A stretch of DNA of 64,000 bases from Weissella hellenica (GCF_005405545.1 NZ_BJEG01000005.1:35001-99000), one strand, 5' to 3'. Counted from the first letter of the stretch, positions 45,739 to 55,736 are shown. Notes: generated by a model from the sequence alone, not told the origin. Translations and numbers: made by a program.

Positions 45739-46155
45739 TTAAAGCGGTTTCTTCATTGATTTGTGCAGCCGATTTAATAATATTTGTAACATATTAAGTT
45801 CTTCATCAGACCATAATTGAAAAACTTTATCTTGAAAAGATGCATATTTAACGTTAGCTTCTTTAAGTGTGTCATCTCCTGCCAATGTTAATTCATAGCG
45901 TAATTGACGATTACTATGGCCAACTACTCCACTCATAATCAATCCCTTTTTCTGTAATGAATGTAATTGACGCGATAAAGTAGAATGATCTAATCCCGTT
46001 TCAACTGATAGTTTGTCTTGTGTATTAATCTTATTTTTTAACAAATTAAGTAATTTCCATTCAGCAATAGTTATCCCATGATTTTTGGTGATCGTTAATA
46101 ACACAATTTTATGCTGTTCTTCTGCTTGCTTTAACGCTTCAAAAATTGTTTTCAT
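45739..46155 (-). CDS. MarR family transcriptional regulator
   Basis: A 138-residue winged-helix regulator. Helical dimerisation segments flank a wHTH (about 30-95: ITIAEWKLLNLLKNKINTQ, then TGLDHSTLSRQLHSLQKKGL and the wing GHSNRQLRYELT). Ligand and targets are not evident. GGGAG lies nine bases before the ATG. Downstream on the same strand is the second degV, and upstream 40 bases away is cutC. FabT-like control of lipid genes is a possibility because DegV proteins handle fatty acids, but no FabT signature was proven. Confidence 0.88.
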   Translation of the reverse strand: MKTIFEALKQAEEQHKIVLLTITKNHGITIAEWKLLNLLKNKINTQDKLSVETGLDHSTLSRQLHSLQKKGLIMSGVVGHSNRQLRYELTLAGDDTLKEANVKYASFQDKVFQLWSDEELNMLQILLNRLHKSMKKPL

Positions 46156-46195
46156 CTATCAATTCTCCCAAATAATTATTCATTAATAAAATTTG

Positions 46196-46831
46196 CTATA
46201 ATGCGATAATTTTAGATCCGTGAACCTCTTTAACACCCAATTTTTCAACAACATTAGCTGCATTTTGATATGTCACACCACCACCTGGCATAATAATCAG
46301 CTTATCAGGTGCCATAGCAACGATTTCTTGTAGGTGGTCGATAGTTTCATCTATTTTCTTATCAAGTTGACCACCATGCGTTAAAATACGAATAACGCCA
46401 TATTGATATAGCCATTGCAATGCTTGACCTTGATATGCATTATCAATTGCATCAAATGCCATATGATAAACAACTCGCATTGGTTTTGCTGCCTCAATTA
46501 ATTTAATCATATTGTGTTTATCTAACCGGCCTTTAACATCAACAATACCAAAAGTAACCATTTTGACCCCTAAACTTTTAAACAATAAAATTGATTGACG
46601 CATATTTTCAATTTCAGCATAATTGTAATTAAAATTACCCGCTCGTGGTCTAATCATCACAACCAATTCAACTTTAGCGGCCCGTGCTATATCAACAGCT
46701 TGTGCGACTATATGCCACGCTGGCGTTAACCCCCCCAATTCTAAATGAGCATTTAACTCAACCCGATTTATACCACTAGCAATTGCTGATTTCATGGTAG
46801 GTATATCACCCAATGCAATTTCTCTTTTCAT
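46196..46831 (-). CDS. cutC: CutC family protein
   Basis: A 211-residue TIM-barrel protein of the CutC family, including ALGDIPTMKSAIASGINRVE, VVMIRPRAGNFNY and the terminal GSKIIAL. CutC has been linked to copper homeostasis, though a direct copper function is disputed and the enzymatic role is unclear. It is slightly shorter than many homologues. GGGGAC precedes the ATG. It lies upstream of the MarR gene, 40 bases apart, and after the rqcH terminator. Confidence 0.88.
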   Translation of the reverse strand: MKREIALGDIPTMKSAIASGINRVELNAHLELGGLTPAWHIVAQAVDIARAAKVELVVMIRPRAGNFNYNYAEIENMRQSILLFKSLGVKMVTFGIVDVKGRLDKHNMIKLIEAAKPMRVVYHMAFDAIDNAYQGQALQWLYQYGVIRILTHGGQLDKKIDETIDHLQEIVAMAPDKLIIMPGGGVTYQNAANVVEKLGVKEVHGSKIIAL

Positions 46832-46879
46832 GAAACGTCCCCGTTATATAATTTTTATTTAATAACTCATCTATTATAA

Positions 46880-46922
46880 GATACTAAAAAAGGCCAACTA
46901 ATACACGTGATTAGTCCGACCT
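46880..46922 (-). terminator. Terminator of rqcH
   Basis: Stem of about 13 pairs with one bulge (AAGG...ACTAAT pairing with ATTAGT...ACCTT, 46890-46922), followed by TTTTTTAGT on the minus strand, 11 bases past the rqcH stop. Confidence 0.78.
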
Positions 46923-46933
46923 TAAGTGTTTTA

Positions 46934-48628
46934 TTAATTATTTTGGCGTAATTTTTGAACAATTTGACTATCAGGAGTTACTGCGATTGTCGTTTGTCCC
47001 TCAAAAATAACAAAACCTGGTTTACTGCCATTTGGTTTTCTCAGACGACGTACTGGTAGATAGTCAACTGGTACATTAGCTGAATCACGTGCTTTAGAAA
47101 AGTACGCTGCTAACATAGCTCCCTCATATAATGTATCTTGAGAAGGATCACTACTATGAATAATTACGTGTGATCCTGGAATATCTTTAGTATGTAACCA
47201 AATATCTGATTTATTCGCCGTTTTCATTGATAAACGTTCATTTTGTAGATTATTTTTACCAACTTCGATTAACGTACCGTCAGTGGCATAAAATTTTTCT
47301 GGCTGGCTGACCTTAGTTTTTTGCTTCTTTTTACTTTGAACACGTAAATAGCCTTCTTGCGTTAATTCTTCTCGAATTTCAGCAATATCTTTTGGTGAGG
47401 CAATATCAATTTGCGCAATCAATGTTTCAAAGTAATCGACTTCTTTTTGTGCTAAATTTATCTGTGAATTCAAATATTTTACTGAATTTTTCAATTTATT
47501 ATATTTAGTAAAATACTTTTGTGCGTTTTGTGATGGCCCAATCTGGTTAGACAATGGAATAACCATCATCGCATTATTATCATAATAATTAGGTAATGTG
47601 ATTTCTGTTGTGCCACGCTGTATTTGTGACATGTAAGTCGTTAATAACTCCCCTTTAATTCGGAATTCATCAGCATGGTCAGCATTTTCTAGTTCTGCAT
47701 GTTGTTTTTTAATTTTATTTTTGTTCTTTTTCAATTCATTACGCACTGTCCGTAAAACAATTGTTGCTTGTTGTTGTACACGATCATGTTCAGATTTTTC
47801 TGAAAAATATGCGTCCAACATTTCACTAAGCATCTCAAAAGTTGCCGTATTGCCAGTAAGCGTTAACCAATCGAATGGTGCAAATGCAATATTTCTTTCA
47901 GTTGTAATTAACTGTGGTTTTGGCTGGTTAAATTTATCTAACCAAGCTTGTGCCATTGCTAATGCATTTCCTGATTCTTGTAAAACTGTTGCCAATTCAT
48001 TGGCTGAATCATGTGCAAAACCTTGAAAATGATGCTGAATTTCTTTAGCCAAATCACCAACTTTAGGATTATCCAAAATTAAATTGGCCAACCCCTCTAA
48101 ACTATTGAACGGATTAATAACATCTTGTTTAGGTGGTAAAACATACGTTCCACCTGGCATTAAAGTACGTACACGATTTTGATCTGCTGGTACATGTTTA
48201 ATTAAATCAATAATTTGCTGCGTCGCTTCGTTAACTAAAAATAAATTAGAATGGCGTCCCATCATTTCAAGAATTAAAGTCGTTTGCTCCTCATCCCCCA
48301 ATTCATCACGTCCTGAAGTCACAAAACGAATAATACGGTCGTTTTCAACTTGCTCCACACGTATTAGTCTTGATCCTTCCAAATGTTTGCGCAACATCAT
48401 CGCAAAATTTGGTGCAGTCTGTGGATTTGTATATTTAATTCGGGAAATTTGAGCACGTGCAAAAGACGGATGAGCACTTAATAGTACCGGATAATTTTTT
48501 CGATTACTACGAATAACTAAGAAAATTTCATTTGCATATGGCTGATGAATCTTCATTATCCGTCCACCTGAAAGCGTCTCATTTAACTCCTTAACCATTG
48601 CGTGTGTAAATAGTCCATCAAATGACAT
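46934..48628 (-). CDS. rqcH: Ribosome quality control protein RqcH (NFACT/FbpA family)
   Basis: RqcH binds obstructed 50S subunits and recruits tRNA-Ala to add alanine tails that mark stalled peptides for degradation; family members were first described as fibronectin-binding proteins. The 564-residue protein has the NFACT-N domain with Asp97-Arg98 (ENDR), the residues required for alanine tailing. A coiled-coil middle follows (about 285-430), then the NFACT-R domain (KSDIWLHTKDIPGSHVII). AAGGAGG is about 11 bases before the ATG, a little far. It follows ribF by 20 bases. Confidence 0.92.
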   Translation of the reverse strand: MSFDGLFTHAMVKELNETLSGGRIMKIHQPYANEIFLVIRSNRKNYPVLLSAHPSFARAQISRIKYTNPQTAPNFAMMLRKHLEGSRLIRVEQVENDRIIRFVTSGRDELGDEEQTTLILEMMGRHSNLFLVNEATQQIIDLIKHVPADQNRVRTLMPGGTYVLPPKQDVINPFNSLEGLANLILDNPKVGDLAKEIQHHFQGFAHDSANELATVLQESGNALAMAQAWLDKFNQPKPQLITTERNIAFAPFDWLTLTGNTATFEMLSEMLDAYFSEKSEHDRVQQQATIVLRTVRNELKKNKNKIKKQHAELENADHADEFRIKGELLTTYMSQIQRGTTEITLPNYYDNNAMMVIPLSNQIGPSQNAQKYFTKYNKLKNSVKYLNSQINLAQKEVDYFETLIAQIDIASPKDIAEIREELTQEGYLRVQSKKKQKTKVSQPEKFYATDGTLIEVGKNNLQNERLSMKTANKSDIWLHTKDIPGSHVIIHSSDPSQDTLYEGAMLAAYFSKARDSANVPVDYLPVRRLRKPNGSKPGFVIFEGQTTIAVTPDSQIVQKLRQNN

Positions 48629-48648
48629 ATTAGCTACTTACCTCCTTT

Positions 48649-49587
48649 TCACTTATTGTCTTTTAAGAATAATCGTGATTGTTGTTCATCTTTTGCTAAT
48701 TGCTTAATAAGTTCTTCTTTATTAGCAAATTTCACCTCACCACGTAAGAAATGATGCCACTTTACTTGGACTGTTTCCCCATAGATGGCGTTATGAAAAT
48801 CAAATAAATTAATTTCAACAGTCTTTGGTCGGTTTTCACCAAAAGTAACATTATAGCCAATTGACGCCATTCCAGGATACCAAGTATCACCAATTTTCAT
48901 TTCTACAACGTAAATACCAATACCTGGTAATCTTTCACCAGATGTTGTTTCAACATTTGCGGTAGGGTAACCTAATTCACGACCTCTAGCCTCACCATGC
49001 ACAATTAGACCCGTTGTTTCATACGGACGCAACAATAATCTTTGCGCTTCATCCAAGTCACCATTATCAATCAATTGCCGTGTTCGTGTGGAAGCACTCT
49101 CTTGACCATCAACGTTAACTTGTTGTACTTCAATGACGTCAAAACGATTCTCGGCATAGACTGGTAAATGCATCATGTCAGCATTTTTAGGACCATATGT
49201 ATGATCAAATCCTGCCACAACTGCAGCTGCGTGTAGCCCAACCATATATTGGTTAACAAAATCTTGTGGATCTAATTTTGAAAATTGAGATGTAAAGCTC
49301 ACAACATAAGCAATATCCACCCCTAACGATGCCAATATTTCCAGCTTTTTTGGTAAAGTTGTTAAATAAGTTAGTGGTGTTGTATACGTTTTAAATGCCA
49401 CAGATGGGTGGTGATCATAAGTTAACACTGCTAATTTAAGGCCACGTTTTTTCGCTTCTTGTGCTGCCTTTTTGATAACCATCCGGTGTCCGGCATGCAC
49501 ACCGTCAAAAAAACCCATTGCTAACACAATTGGATCTTTTTTAATTTGATCAGGTTTATATGGATGATGCAAATAAATAACTTCCAT
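48649..49587 (-). CDS. ribF: Bifunctional riboflavin kinase / FAD synthetase
   Basis: RibF converts riboflavin to FMN and then FAD. The 312-residue protein has the nucleotidyltransferase domain (AMGFFDGVHAGH, about 24-35; STRTRQLIDNGD) and the riboflavin kinase domain from about 185 (GEARGRELGYPTANVE, PGIGIYVV). FAD made here serves Nox and Lpd encoded elsewhere in the window. AGAAGG precedes the ATG; truB lies 63 bases upstream. Confidence 0.95.
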   Translation of the reverse strand: MEVIYLHHPYKPDQIKKDPIVLAMGFFDGVHAGHRMVIKKAAQEAKKRGLKLAVLTYDHHPSVAFKTYTTPLTYLTTLPKKLEILASLGVDIAYVVSFTSQFSKLDPQDFVNQYMVGLHAAAVVAGFDHTYGPKNADMMHLPVYAENRFDVIEVQQVNVDGQESASTRTRQLIDNGDLDEAQRLLLRPYETTGLIVHGEARGRELGYPTANVETTSGERLPGIGIYVVEMKIGDTWYPGMASIGYNVTFGENRPKTVEINLFDFHNAIYGETVQVKWHHFLRGEVKFANKEELIKQLAKDEQQSRLFLKDNK

Positions 49588-49650
49588 CGCTAAGACCTTC
49601 TTTTCTTTGTATTCAATATACCAATCATAACATAATATGGTATTGCACCA

Positions 49651-50562
49651 TTACTCGATTGAGAAAGTTCGATATGCCCGATACTGATTTTTATCTTTTC
49701 GCCAATGGAAGACCGATTTAACCTCACCATGATACGTCAAAACAATTTTATCTTGTATTGGTTCTAACAAACTAGCTGGTTGTCCAATACCATGCTTTAC
49801 TTGTTCCCATTGTTCATCACTTAATTCAACATGTATAAATTGCTCAACTGCTGTTGAAAGAGGCATTAGCCACTCACCTAATTCACTATCTAATTTCATT
49901 CGATTAGCGATATCATTTAGACTATGTGCCTGTTTAATCTCATATCCACCAGCGTTAACGCGGGTCAGTTGACTCATAACAGAAGGTACCTTTAATTGTC
50001 TACCTAAATCAACGGCTAAAGTTCGAATATAAGTTCCCTTAGAAACTTTCGCAACAAATGTAAATGACTGCGTCTGTTTTTTAACATCAAAAACTGGTTC
50101 TGATGTTAAATTAAACTCATATATTGTTGCTTGTCGGTGTGGTCGTTCAACTATTTCTCCAGCACGTGCATAATCATATAAACGACGACCATTAACCTTT
50201 ACCGCTGAGTACATAGGCGGAATTTGTACAATTTCACCAGTTAATGAAGCCATAGCGGTTTGTATTTCATCAACTGAAAAAGGACACTCTAAGGCTTTGG
50301 TTTCAATAACTTCCCCATCCAAATCCTCTGTCGTTGTTGCAAACCCTAAGGTGACTGAACCAGTATAAGTTTTACCTGCCTCTTGTAAAAATTCGATCGT
50401 TTTAGTGGCTTTCCCTAAAGCAATTGGCAATACACCATCAACATTCGGATCCAAAGTTCCTGCATGACCAATTTTTTTCATGTTTAAAATACGGCGTAAT
50501 TTAAAAACGACATCATGCGAAGTCATGCCTGCTTCTTTATAGATTGGTAAGATTCCGTCCAT
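49651..50562 (-). CDS. truB: tRNA pseudouridine-55 synthase
   Basis: TruB makes pseudouridine 55 in the T-loop of tRNAs. The 303-residue protein starts MDGILPIYKEAGMTSHDVV and has the catalytic Asp38 in GHAGTLDPNVDG, then GKATKTIEFL and KVSKGTYIRTLA. The ATG at 50562 is chosen for AAAGGAG six bases upstream; a longer reading of 19 codons starts inside the intergenic hairpin. A C-terminal PUA-like domain is present. Confidence 0.95.
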   Translation of the reverse strand: MDGILPIYKEAGMTSHDVVFKLRRILNMKKIGHAGTLDPNVDGVLPIALGKATKTIEFLQEAGKTYTGSVTLGFATTTEDLDGEVIETKALECPFSVDEIQTAMASLTGEIVQIPPMYSAVKVNGRRLYDYARAGEIVERPHRQATIYEFNLTSEPVFDVKKQTQSFTFVAKVSKGTYIRTLAVDLGRQLKVPSVMSQLTRVNAGGYEIKQAHSLNDIANRMKLDSELGEWLMPLSTAVEQFIHVELSDEQWEQVKHGIGQPASLLEPIQDKIVLTYHGEVKSVFHWRKDKNQYRAYRTFSIE

Positions 50563-50589
50563 ATCATTCTCCTTTATCCTAAAAACTAT

Positions 50590-50644
50590 ATGTATATTAA
50601 AGGGTCTCTCATACCACAATCTTGTAGCAAAGAAAGACCCTTTA
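50590..50644 (-). terminator. Terminator-like hairpin between rbfA and truB
   Basis: Eleven-base perfect stem TTAAAGGGTCT / AGACCCTTTAA (50596-50606, 50634-50644) with a 27-base loop. The following T tract is poor (TAATATAC), so it may attenuate, process or only partly terminate the infB operon transcript. Confidence 0.55.
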
Positions 50645-50677
50645 ATTAATTATTTGGCTTAGCTAAAGTGTAATCAA

Positions 50678-51031
50678 TTAATCTCGATGTAATTGACGAA
50701 TTAAATCATCAATTTTATCACCATACTGTACTGATTCGTCTTTAACAAATTTTAGCTCGGGCGTTTTATAGATACGCAACCGTGAACCCAATTCTTTACG
50801 AATTAAACCAGTTGCGGCATCAAGTCCATCTGCAGCCTTCTTATTAACAGAAGCCAATTCAGATAACACGCTATAAAATATCTTTGCTTGTTGTAAATCG
50901 CCGGTTACTTCAACTCCGGTTACTGTTACACCTTCTACTCGTGGATCACGAATGCGCTTTAGTAATAAGTCATTGACTTCACGTTGAATTTCTTGTTCCA
51001 ACCGACCAACACGAAAGTTTTGTCGTGCCAT
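50678..51031 (-). CDS. rbfA: Ribosome-binding factor A
   Basis: RbfA binds the 30S subunit and aids 16S rRNA 5'-end maturation. The 117-residue KH-fold protein starts MARQNFRVGRLEQEIQREV and has LLKRIRDPRVEGVTVTGVEV, then LRIYKTPELKFVKDES. It follows infB by 38 bases with AGGAGG before the ATG. Confidence 0.96.
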   Translation of the reverse strand: MARQNFRVGRLEQEIQREVNDLLLKRIRDPRVEGVTVTGVEVTGDLQQAKIFYSVLSELASVNKKAADGLDAATGLIRKELGSRLRIYKTPELKFVKDESVQYGDKIDDLIRQLHRD

Positions 51032-51069
51032 ATTAACTTCCTCCTATCAATATTGTTATATAACGAGGA

Positions 51070-53283
51070 TTAGCGTGGAATTTCTACCATTTCGTAAGCT
51101 TCAATAACATCGCCAACCTTTTCGTCATTGTACTTTTCAATAGTTAGACCGAAATCATAACCGTTCTTAACTTCTTTAACATCGTCCTTGTAACGACGTA
51201 GTGAACCGATTTTACCATCAAAGATAACAATACCATCACGAATCAAACGAACTGAAGAATTACGGGTAATCTTACCAGACATCACCATACCACCAACAAT
51301 TGTACCAACCTTAGATACCTTAAATAGGTCACGAACCTCGGCAGTACCAACAATCTTTTCTTCAAACTCTGGGTCTAATTGCCCCTTCATTGCAGCTTCA
51401 ATTTCATCAATGGCGTTATAGATAACGCTGTGTAGACGAATTTCTACCTTATCTGAATCAGCTTGTTGCTTAGCTTGTGGTGTAGGACGAACATTAAATC
51501 CAACAATGATAGCTCCTGATGCTTCAGCAAGCGTCACATCAGACTCGTTAATTGCTCCAACGGCTGTGTGAATAATATCAACCTTAACACCTTCAACATC
51601 AATTTTATTAAATGAACCTGCCAATGCTTCAACTGAACCTTGAACATCTGCCTTAATAATAACAGGCACAGACTTCATTTGCTTTTCAGCCATTTTGTTA
51701 AATAGATCTGAAACTGAAACGATGTTATTACGGTTTCGTTCTGCAATAACAGCACGCTTTGCACGCTCTTCACCTGCTGCACGCGCTGTCTTCTCGTCTG
51801 CAAAGACAACAAAACGATCACCAGCTGATGGTACATCATTTAATCCAGTAATTTCAACCGGCGTAGATGGCAAAGCTTCCTTAACACGGCGTCCACGATC
51901 ATTAGTCATTGTACGTACACGACCATACGTGTTACCAACAACGATGGGGTCACCAACATGCATTGTTCCTTGTTGAACAAGCACAGTTGCAACAGTTCCA
52001 CGGCCCTTATCCAAACGTGCCTCAACAACTGATCCAGCGGCTTGCTTGTTAGGGTTTGCTTCAAGTTCCAAAACATCAGCCGTTAATAGAATCATTTCTA
52101 ATAATTCATCAATGTTTTGACCAAACTTAGCTGAAATATTAACAAAGATAGTATCTCCACCCAATGCTTCAGGGATCAATTCATATTGCATTAATTGATT
52201 AATAACATTTTCTGGGTTTGCTCCCGGCTTATCAATCTTGTTAACGGCAACAATAATCGGCGTACCCGCAGCCTTGGCGTGGTTAATTGCTTCAACTGTT
52301 TGTGGCATAACACCATCATCAGCTGCAACAACCAATACAGTAATATCGGTAATATCTGCCCCACGTGCACGCATTGCGGTAAAGGCTGCGTGTCCAGGAG
52401 TATCCAAAAATGTTACAACACGATCATTTAATTTAGTTTGGTAAGCACCGATATGTTGCGTAATACCACCAGCTTCACCATCAGTGACGTGTGAATTACG
52501 TAGGTAATCAAGCAAAGTTGTTTTACCATGATCAACGTGTCCCATAATTGTAACCACTGGTGCACGTGGTGACATGTTATCTTTATCATCGTCTTCAGAC
52601 TCAAAAGACTTGTCTAAGTCGGCAATATCAACTTCAACTTTTTGCTCAGCTTCAATACCATAATCGGCTGCTAACAATTCAATTGTATCAGCATCTAATG
52701 ACTGATTTTGGTTAACCATCACACCCAACATAAACATCTTTTTGATAATCTCAGTTGCATCACGATGGATCAACTTAGCAATATCTTGTACGTTCATACC
52801 AATTGAATAAATAAGTGTTTCTGGTAATGGTTGTTCCTTACGAACAGTTGGTGCTGGACGGTTTTCATTATTATTACGGTTACGTCCAGGACCTTTCTTA
52901 CCGCGTCGATTATTGTTACGATTACCGTTGTTATTTTTGTTATTATTAAAACGACGGTTCTTATTTTGTGAATTACGGTTGTTATTTGTGTTATTACGAC
53001 CGTTGTTACTGTCGCTAGTAGTACGTGGTTGAGAACCATTTGCCTTATTGCGTGGCGTTTGGTTACCTTCACGCTTTACATTCTTATTTTGATCACCTGA
53101 TTGTGACTTTGGTGATTGGTTGTTCTTCTTGTTTTTTGCAGCAGTTGTCAATGTTTTAACCGTCTTATCATCTAATGTAGACATATGATTTTTAACTGGT
53201 ATATTAACCCCATTTGCAATTGACACTAGATCCTTTGATGAAATATTTAAATCTTTTGCCAACTCATAAACTCGCTTGGTCAT
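51070..53283 (-). CDS. infB: Translation initiation factor IF-2
   Basis: IF-2 delivers formyl-Met-tRNA to the ribosome. The 737-residue protein has an N-terminal IF2_N helix bundle (1-50), a low-complexity linker in which 24 of residues 91-140 are asparagine, a second IF2_N-like segment (about 153-205), G1 GHVDHGKTT (248-256), [25 protein letters not shown], and C-terminal initiator-tRNA binding domains. AGGAGG precedes the ATG. It follows ylxQ by 11 bases in the nusA-infB operon. Confidence 0.96.
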   Translation of the reverse strand: MTKRVYELAKDLNISSKDLVSIANGVNIPVKNHMSTLDDKTVKTLTTAAKNKKNNQSPKSQSGDQNKNVKREGNQTPRNKANGSQPRTTSDSNNGRNNTNNNRNSQNKNRRFNNNKNNNGNRNNNRRGKKGPGRNRNNNENRPAPTVRKEQPLPETLIYSIGMNVQDIAKLIHRDATEIIKKMFMLGVMVNQNQSLDADTIELLAADYGIEAEQKVEVDIADLDKSFESEDDDKDNMSPRAPVVTIMGHVDHGKTTLLDYLRNSHVTDGEAGGITQHIGAYQTKLNDRVVTFLDTPGHAAFTAMRARGADITDITVLVVAADDGVMPQTVEAINHAKAAGTPIIVAVNKIDKPGANPENVINQLMQYELIPEALGGDTIFVNISAKFGQNIDELLEMILLTADVLELEANPNKQAAGSVVEARLDKGRGTVATVLVQQGTMHVGDPIVVGNTYGRVRTMTNDRGRRVKEALPSTPVEITGLNDVPSAGDRFVVFADEKTARAAGEERAKRAVIAERNRNNIVSVSDLFNKMAEKQMKSVPVIIKADVQGSVEALAGSFNKIDVEGVKVDIIHTAVGAINESDVTLAEASGAIIVGFNVRPTPQAKQQADSDKVEIRLHSVIYNAIDEIEAAMKGQLDPEFEEKIVGTAEVRDLFKVSKVGTIVGGMVMSGKITRNSSVRLIRDGIVIFDGKIGSLRRYKDDVKEVKNGYDFGLTIEKYNDEKVGDVIEAYEMVEIPR

Positions 53284-53294
53284 ATAACTTCCTC

Positions 53295-53600
53295 CTAATT
53301 ATCTAAGTATTCTCGCATTTTTTTCGCAAAGCCTTGATCGGCAACAGCAATAACCGTTCGTGCTAACCCTGTTGCATCACCCAATTCTTGGCGTGTAAAT
53401 GTCGTTGAAAACGCAACTTTATAACTGTTTGTCTTGTCAGTGAATTTCTTTTTACTTGATTCACCACCATCAGCTGCAAAAAATACTAAACTTGCTTTGC
53501 CAGAACGAATTGCATTCAAAACTAAATCTTCACCAGTTACTAATTTTCCTGCACGCCTAGCAAGACCCAATAAGTTTAATAATTTTTGCCTATTTTGCAT
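53295..53600 (-). CDS. ylxQ: L7Ae-like RNA-binding protein YlxQ
   Basis: A 101-residue ribosomal L7Ae/L30e-fold protein with [19 protein letters not shown] and [14 protein letters not shown], a probable kink-turn RNA binder of unknown target. The ATG at 53600 lies inside ylxR (11-base overlap), with AAGGAG ten bases upstream; a longer reading has no ribosome binding site. The adjacency ylxR-ylxQ-infB is conserved in Firmicutes. Confidence 0.92.
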   Translation of the reverse strand: MQNRQKLLNLLGLARRAGKLVTGEDLVLNAIRSGKASLVFFAADGGESSKKKFTDKTNSYKVAFSTTFTRQELGDATGLARTVIAVADQGFAKKMREYLDN

Positions 53601-53889
53601 CACCGAATAACTCCTTACGTGCTGCTTGATGGTCGACGTATGCAATTAAGTCATCATAAAATTGGTCATCAAGTTTTGTTTCAAATACTTTATCAAAAAT
53701 ACGCTTTTTCTTCGCAGTTTCTGCTACTTCAACTGATAGAGAGATGTACGCACCACGACCGTTTGCTCGATTTGATGGATCTAAGGTGACTTCACCTTCT
53801 GGTGTTCGCACAATACGAACAAGTTCCTTTTTGGGTACCATTTCCCCAGTAACAATATCTTTACGCATTGGAATCTTACGTGGTTTCAT
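53590..53889 (-). CDS. ylxR: YlxR family nucleic-acid-binding protein
   Basis: A 99-residue DUF448 protein. It starts MKPRKIPMRKDI (lacking the usual Cys pair near the N terminus), has KKELVRIVRTPEGEV and the RGAYIS motif. YlxR homologues have been reported to act in transcription or with RNase P; the precise role here is unknown. It follows nusA by 12 bases and overlaps ylxQ. Confidence 0.92.
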   Translation of the reverse strand: MKPRKIPMRKDIVTGEMVPKKELVRIVRTPEGEVTLDPSNRANGRGAYISLSVEVAETAKKKRIFDKVFETKLDDQFYDDLIAYVDHQAARKELFGDAK

Positions 53890-53901
53890 AAACGGTATCT
53901 C

Positions 53902-55032
53902 CTATTCTTCTGAATCGTCGTCTAATTCAAATCCTGTATTGTAATCATCAGCTTTTTTAAAAACTGGTTGTTCATTGAGTGTCGCAATAACTTCATCACG
54001 AGCTGATTCAGGCTTAATGTCAATCTTAAAACCAGTTAAACGGGCAGCTAAACGGGCATTTTGACCACGCTTTCCAATAGCCAATGATAGTTGATAATCT
54101 GGTACAAGGACCGTAGCAGCACGATCGTTATTCTTATCAAAAATAACTTCAACAACTTCAGCCGGATTCAATGAATTTTTAATAAATTCAGCTGGATCCT
54201 CCGTCCACTCCACAATATCCATATTTTCACCAGACAATTCTGTAACAACAGTTTGGACACGGGCGCCACCTTGTCCAACCATTGTTCCAACTGCATCTAG
54301 ATTTTCATTGTGTGAATATACAGCGATTTTTGAGCGGTCACCAGCTTCACGGGCAATTGATTTAATTTCAACAGTGCCATCAAAAACTTCAGGTACTTCG
54401 GCTTCAAAAAGACGCTTAACCAAACCAGGGTGCGTACGTGAAACAAATACTTGTGGCCCCTTCTTTTCATTTTGCACTTGTGCAACCAAAACCTTAATTT
54501 TATCACCCATTTGGTATGATTCACTAGGCATTTGGTCAGTTGGCTTCATTGCAGCCATTTGATTTCCAGGCAAAATGATATATAGGTAACGAGAATCTTC
54601 ACGTTCAACTTCCCCAGTAACAATTTCATCTTCATAACCAACAAAATTATCATAGACAGCACCACGCTCTGCTTCACGTACTTTTTGCATAATAATTTGC
54701 TTAGCAGTTTGAGCTGCTAAACGACCAAAGTCTTTTGGTGTTACTTCAAATCGGATTTCATCCCCAACTTCATAAGCCTTGTTAATATCAAGAGCGTCTT
54801 CCAAAGTGATTTGTTCATAAGGTTCATCAATTTCGTCAACAACAGTTTTTACTGCGTAAACTTTAATGTTTCCTTTTTTATTGTCGAATTGTACTTCAAC
54901 ATTTTGTGATTCGTCATAATTTTTCTCATAAGCCTTTTTCAAGGCTTCTTCAAGAGCTTCAATTAGAACTTCTGCTTTAATTCCCTTCTCTTCTTCTAAT
55001 GCATCAAGAGCTGACACTAATTCCTTACTCAT
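53902..55032 (-). CDS. nusA: Transcription elongation factor NusA
   Basis: NusA modulates pausing, termination and antitermination. The 376-residue protein has the N-terminal polymerase-binding domain, an S1 domain (about 135-200, EIVTGEVERED), and KH domains with VGQGGARVQTVVTEL and IGKRGQNARLAARLTG. The C-terminal acidic repeats of Gram-negative NusA are absent, normal for Firmicutes. GGAG precedes the ATG; rimP lies 17 bases upstream. Confidence 0.96.
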   Translation of the reverse strand: MSKELVSALDALEEEKGIKAEVLIEALEEALKKAYEKNYDESQNVEVQFDNKKGNIKVYAVKTVVDEIDEPYEQITLEDALDINKAYEVGDEIRFEVTPKDFGRLAAQTAKQIIMQKVREAERGAVYDNFVGYEDEIVTGEVEREDSRYLYIILPGNQMAAMKPTDQMPSESYQMGDKIKVLVAQVQNEKKGPQVFVSRTHPGLVKRLFEAEVPEVFDGTVEIKSIAREAGDRSKIAVYSHNENLDAVGTMVGQGGARVQTVVTELSGENMDIVEWTEDPAEFIKNSLNPAEVVEVIFDKNNDRAATVLVPDYQLSLAIGKRGQNARLAARLTGFKIDIKPESARDEVIATLNEQPVFKKADDYNTGFELDDDSEE

Positions 55033-55049
55033 TTTGTTTCTCCGTATTT

Positions 55050-55736
55050 TTAAAAATCATTTGATTGTCTTGCTTGGGCTACTGCACGACGTGGAATAAC
55101 AAACTCACTATCATCATCGTTTTTAACAATTAAATTATCATTTGTTATTTGGCTTAGTTCACCCGAAAATTCTTTTTGACCATCAATTTTTTGATAAGTT
55201 GAGACGTGTACTAATTTATTAAGTGCCCAATCATAATCTTCATCGCTTACTAATATGCGATCTTGACTCACTGAAAGTCGAGCAGATTTCACATTGGTAA
55301 GTGGTACATTAATGAGCTGATGTTTAGCCTTTGAAAATACATCCAATGTTAATTCATCATCGGCAAATGATACTAATTGGCCAATATAATTATCAACACC
55401 CGAAGACGCAACTGATAAATCAACCTCAATAAATTTTCCAATTGCCCACAAATAATTTTGTGGTTGTTTTAATTCACGATCTGCCCCTGGTGATGAGACA
55501 TCTAGAAGGTATGCTTGTGGGAATGGATCAGGCGTAATACTGTCTAGTTCCTCGCTAATGACTTCAGTTAACATCACCAAGTCATCCATATTAATTTCAC
55601 CCTCAACACGATCTACAAATACACGAAGAACAAAATCACCTTCTTGTTTCTCATACAGAACATCCCATAAATCAAAACCTTTTTTAACTAATACAGGTTT
55701 TAAAATTGCTTGAACATCCTCTATAACTTTCGCCAT
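55050..55736 (-). CDS. rimP: Ribosome maturation factor RimP with an extra C-terminal SH3-like domain
   Basis: RimP assists 30S assembly. The first 156 residues match the family: alpha/beta N domain with FVDRVEGEINMDDLV and LLDVSSPGADRELK, then the SH3-like C domain (about 94-156). The protein continues to 228 residues, against about 150-160 usually. Residues 167-224 resemble the preceding domain: NYLWAIGKFIEV against DYDWALNKLVHV, YIGQLVSFADDELTL against FSGELSQITNDNLIV, and closing P...V..AR in both. An internal duplication is therefore likely. It is the first gene of rimP-nusA-ylxR-ylxQ-infB-rbfA. Confidence 0.93.
   Translation of the reverse strand: MAKVIEDVQAILKPVLVKKGFDLWDVLYEKQEGDFVLRVFVDRVEGEINMDDLVMLTEVISEELDSITPDPFPQAYLLDVSSPGADRELKQPQNYLWAIGKFIEVDLSVASSGVDNYIGQLVSFADDELTLDVFSKAKHQLINVPLTNVKSARLSVSQDRILVSDEDYDWALNKLVHVSTYQKIDGQKEFSGELSQITNDNLIVKNDDDSEFVIPRRAVAQARQSNDF

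Noticed and set aside
52794..53072. Out-of-frame reading through the IF-2 asparagine-rich linker
   Set aside because: Low-complexity repeats keep several frames open; the IF-2 frame is continuous with conserved domains on both sides.
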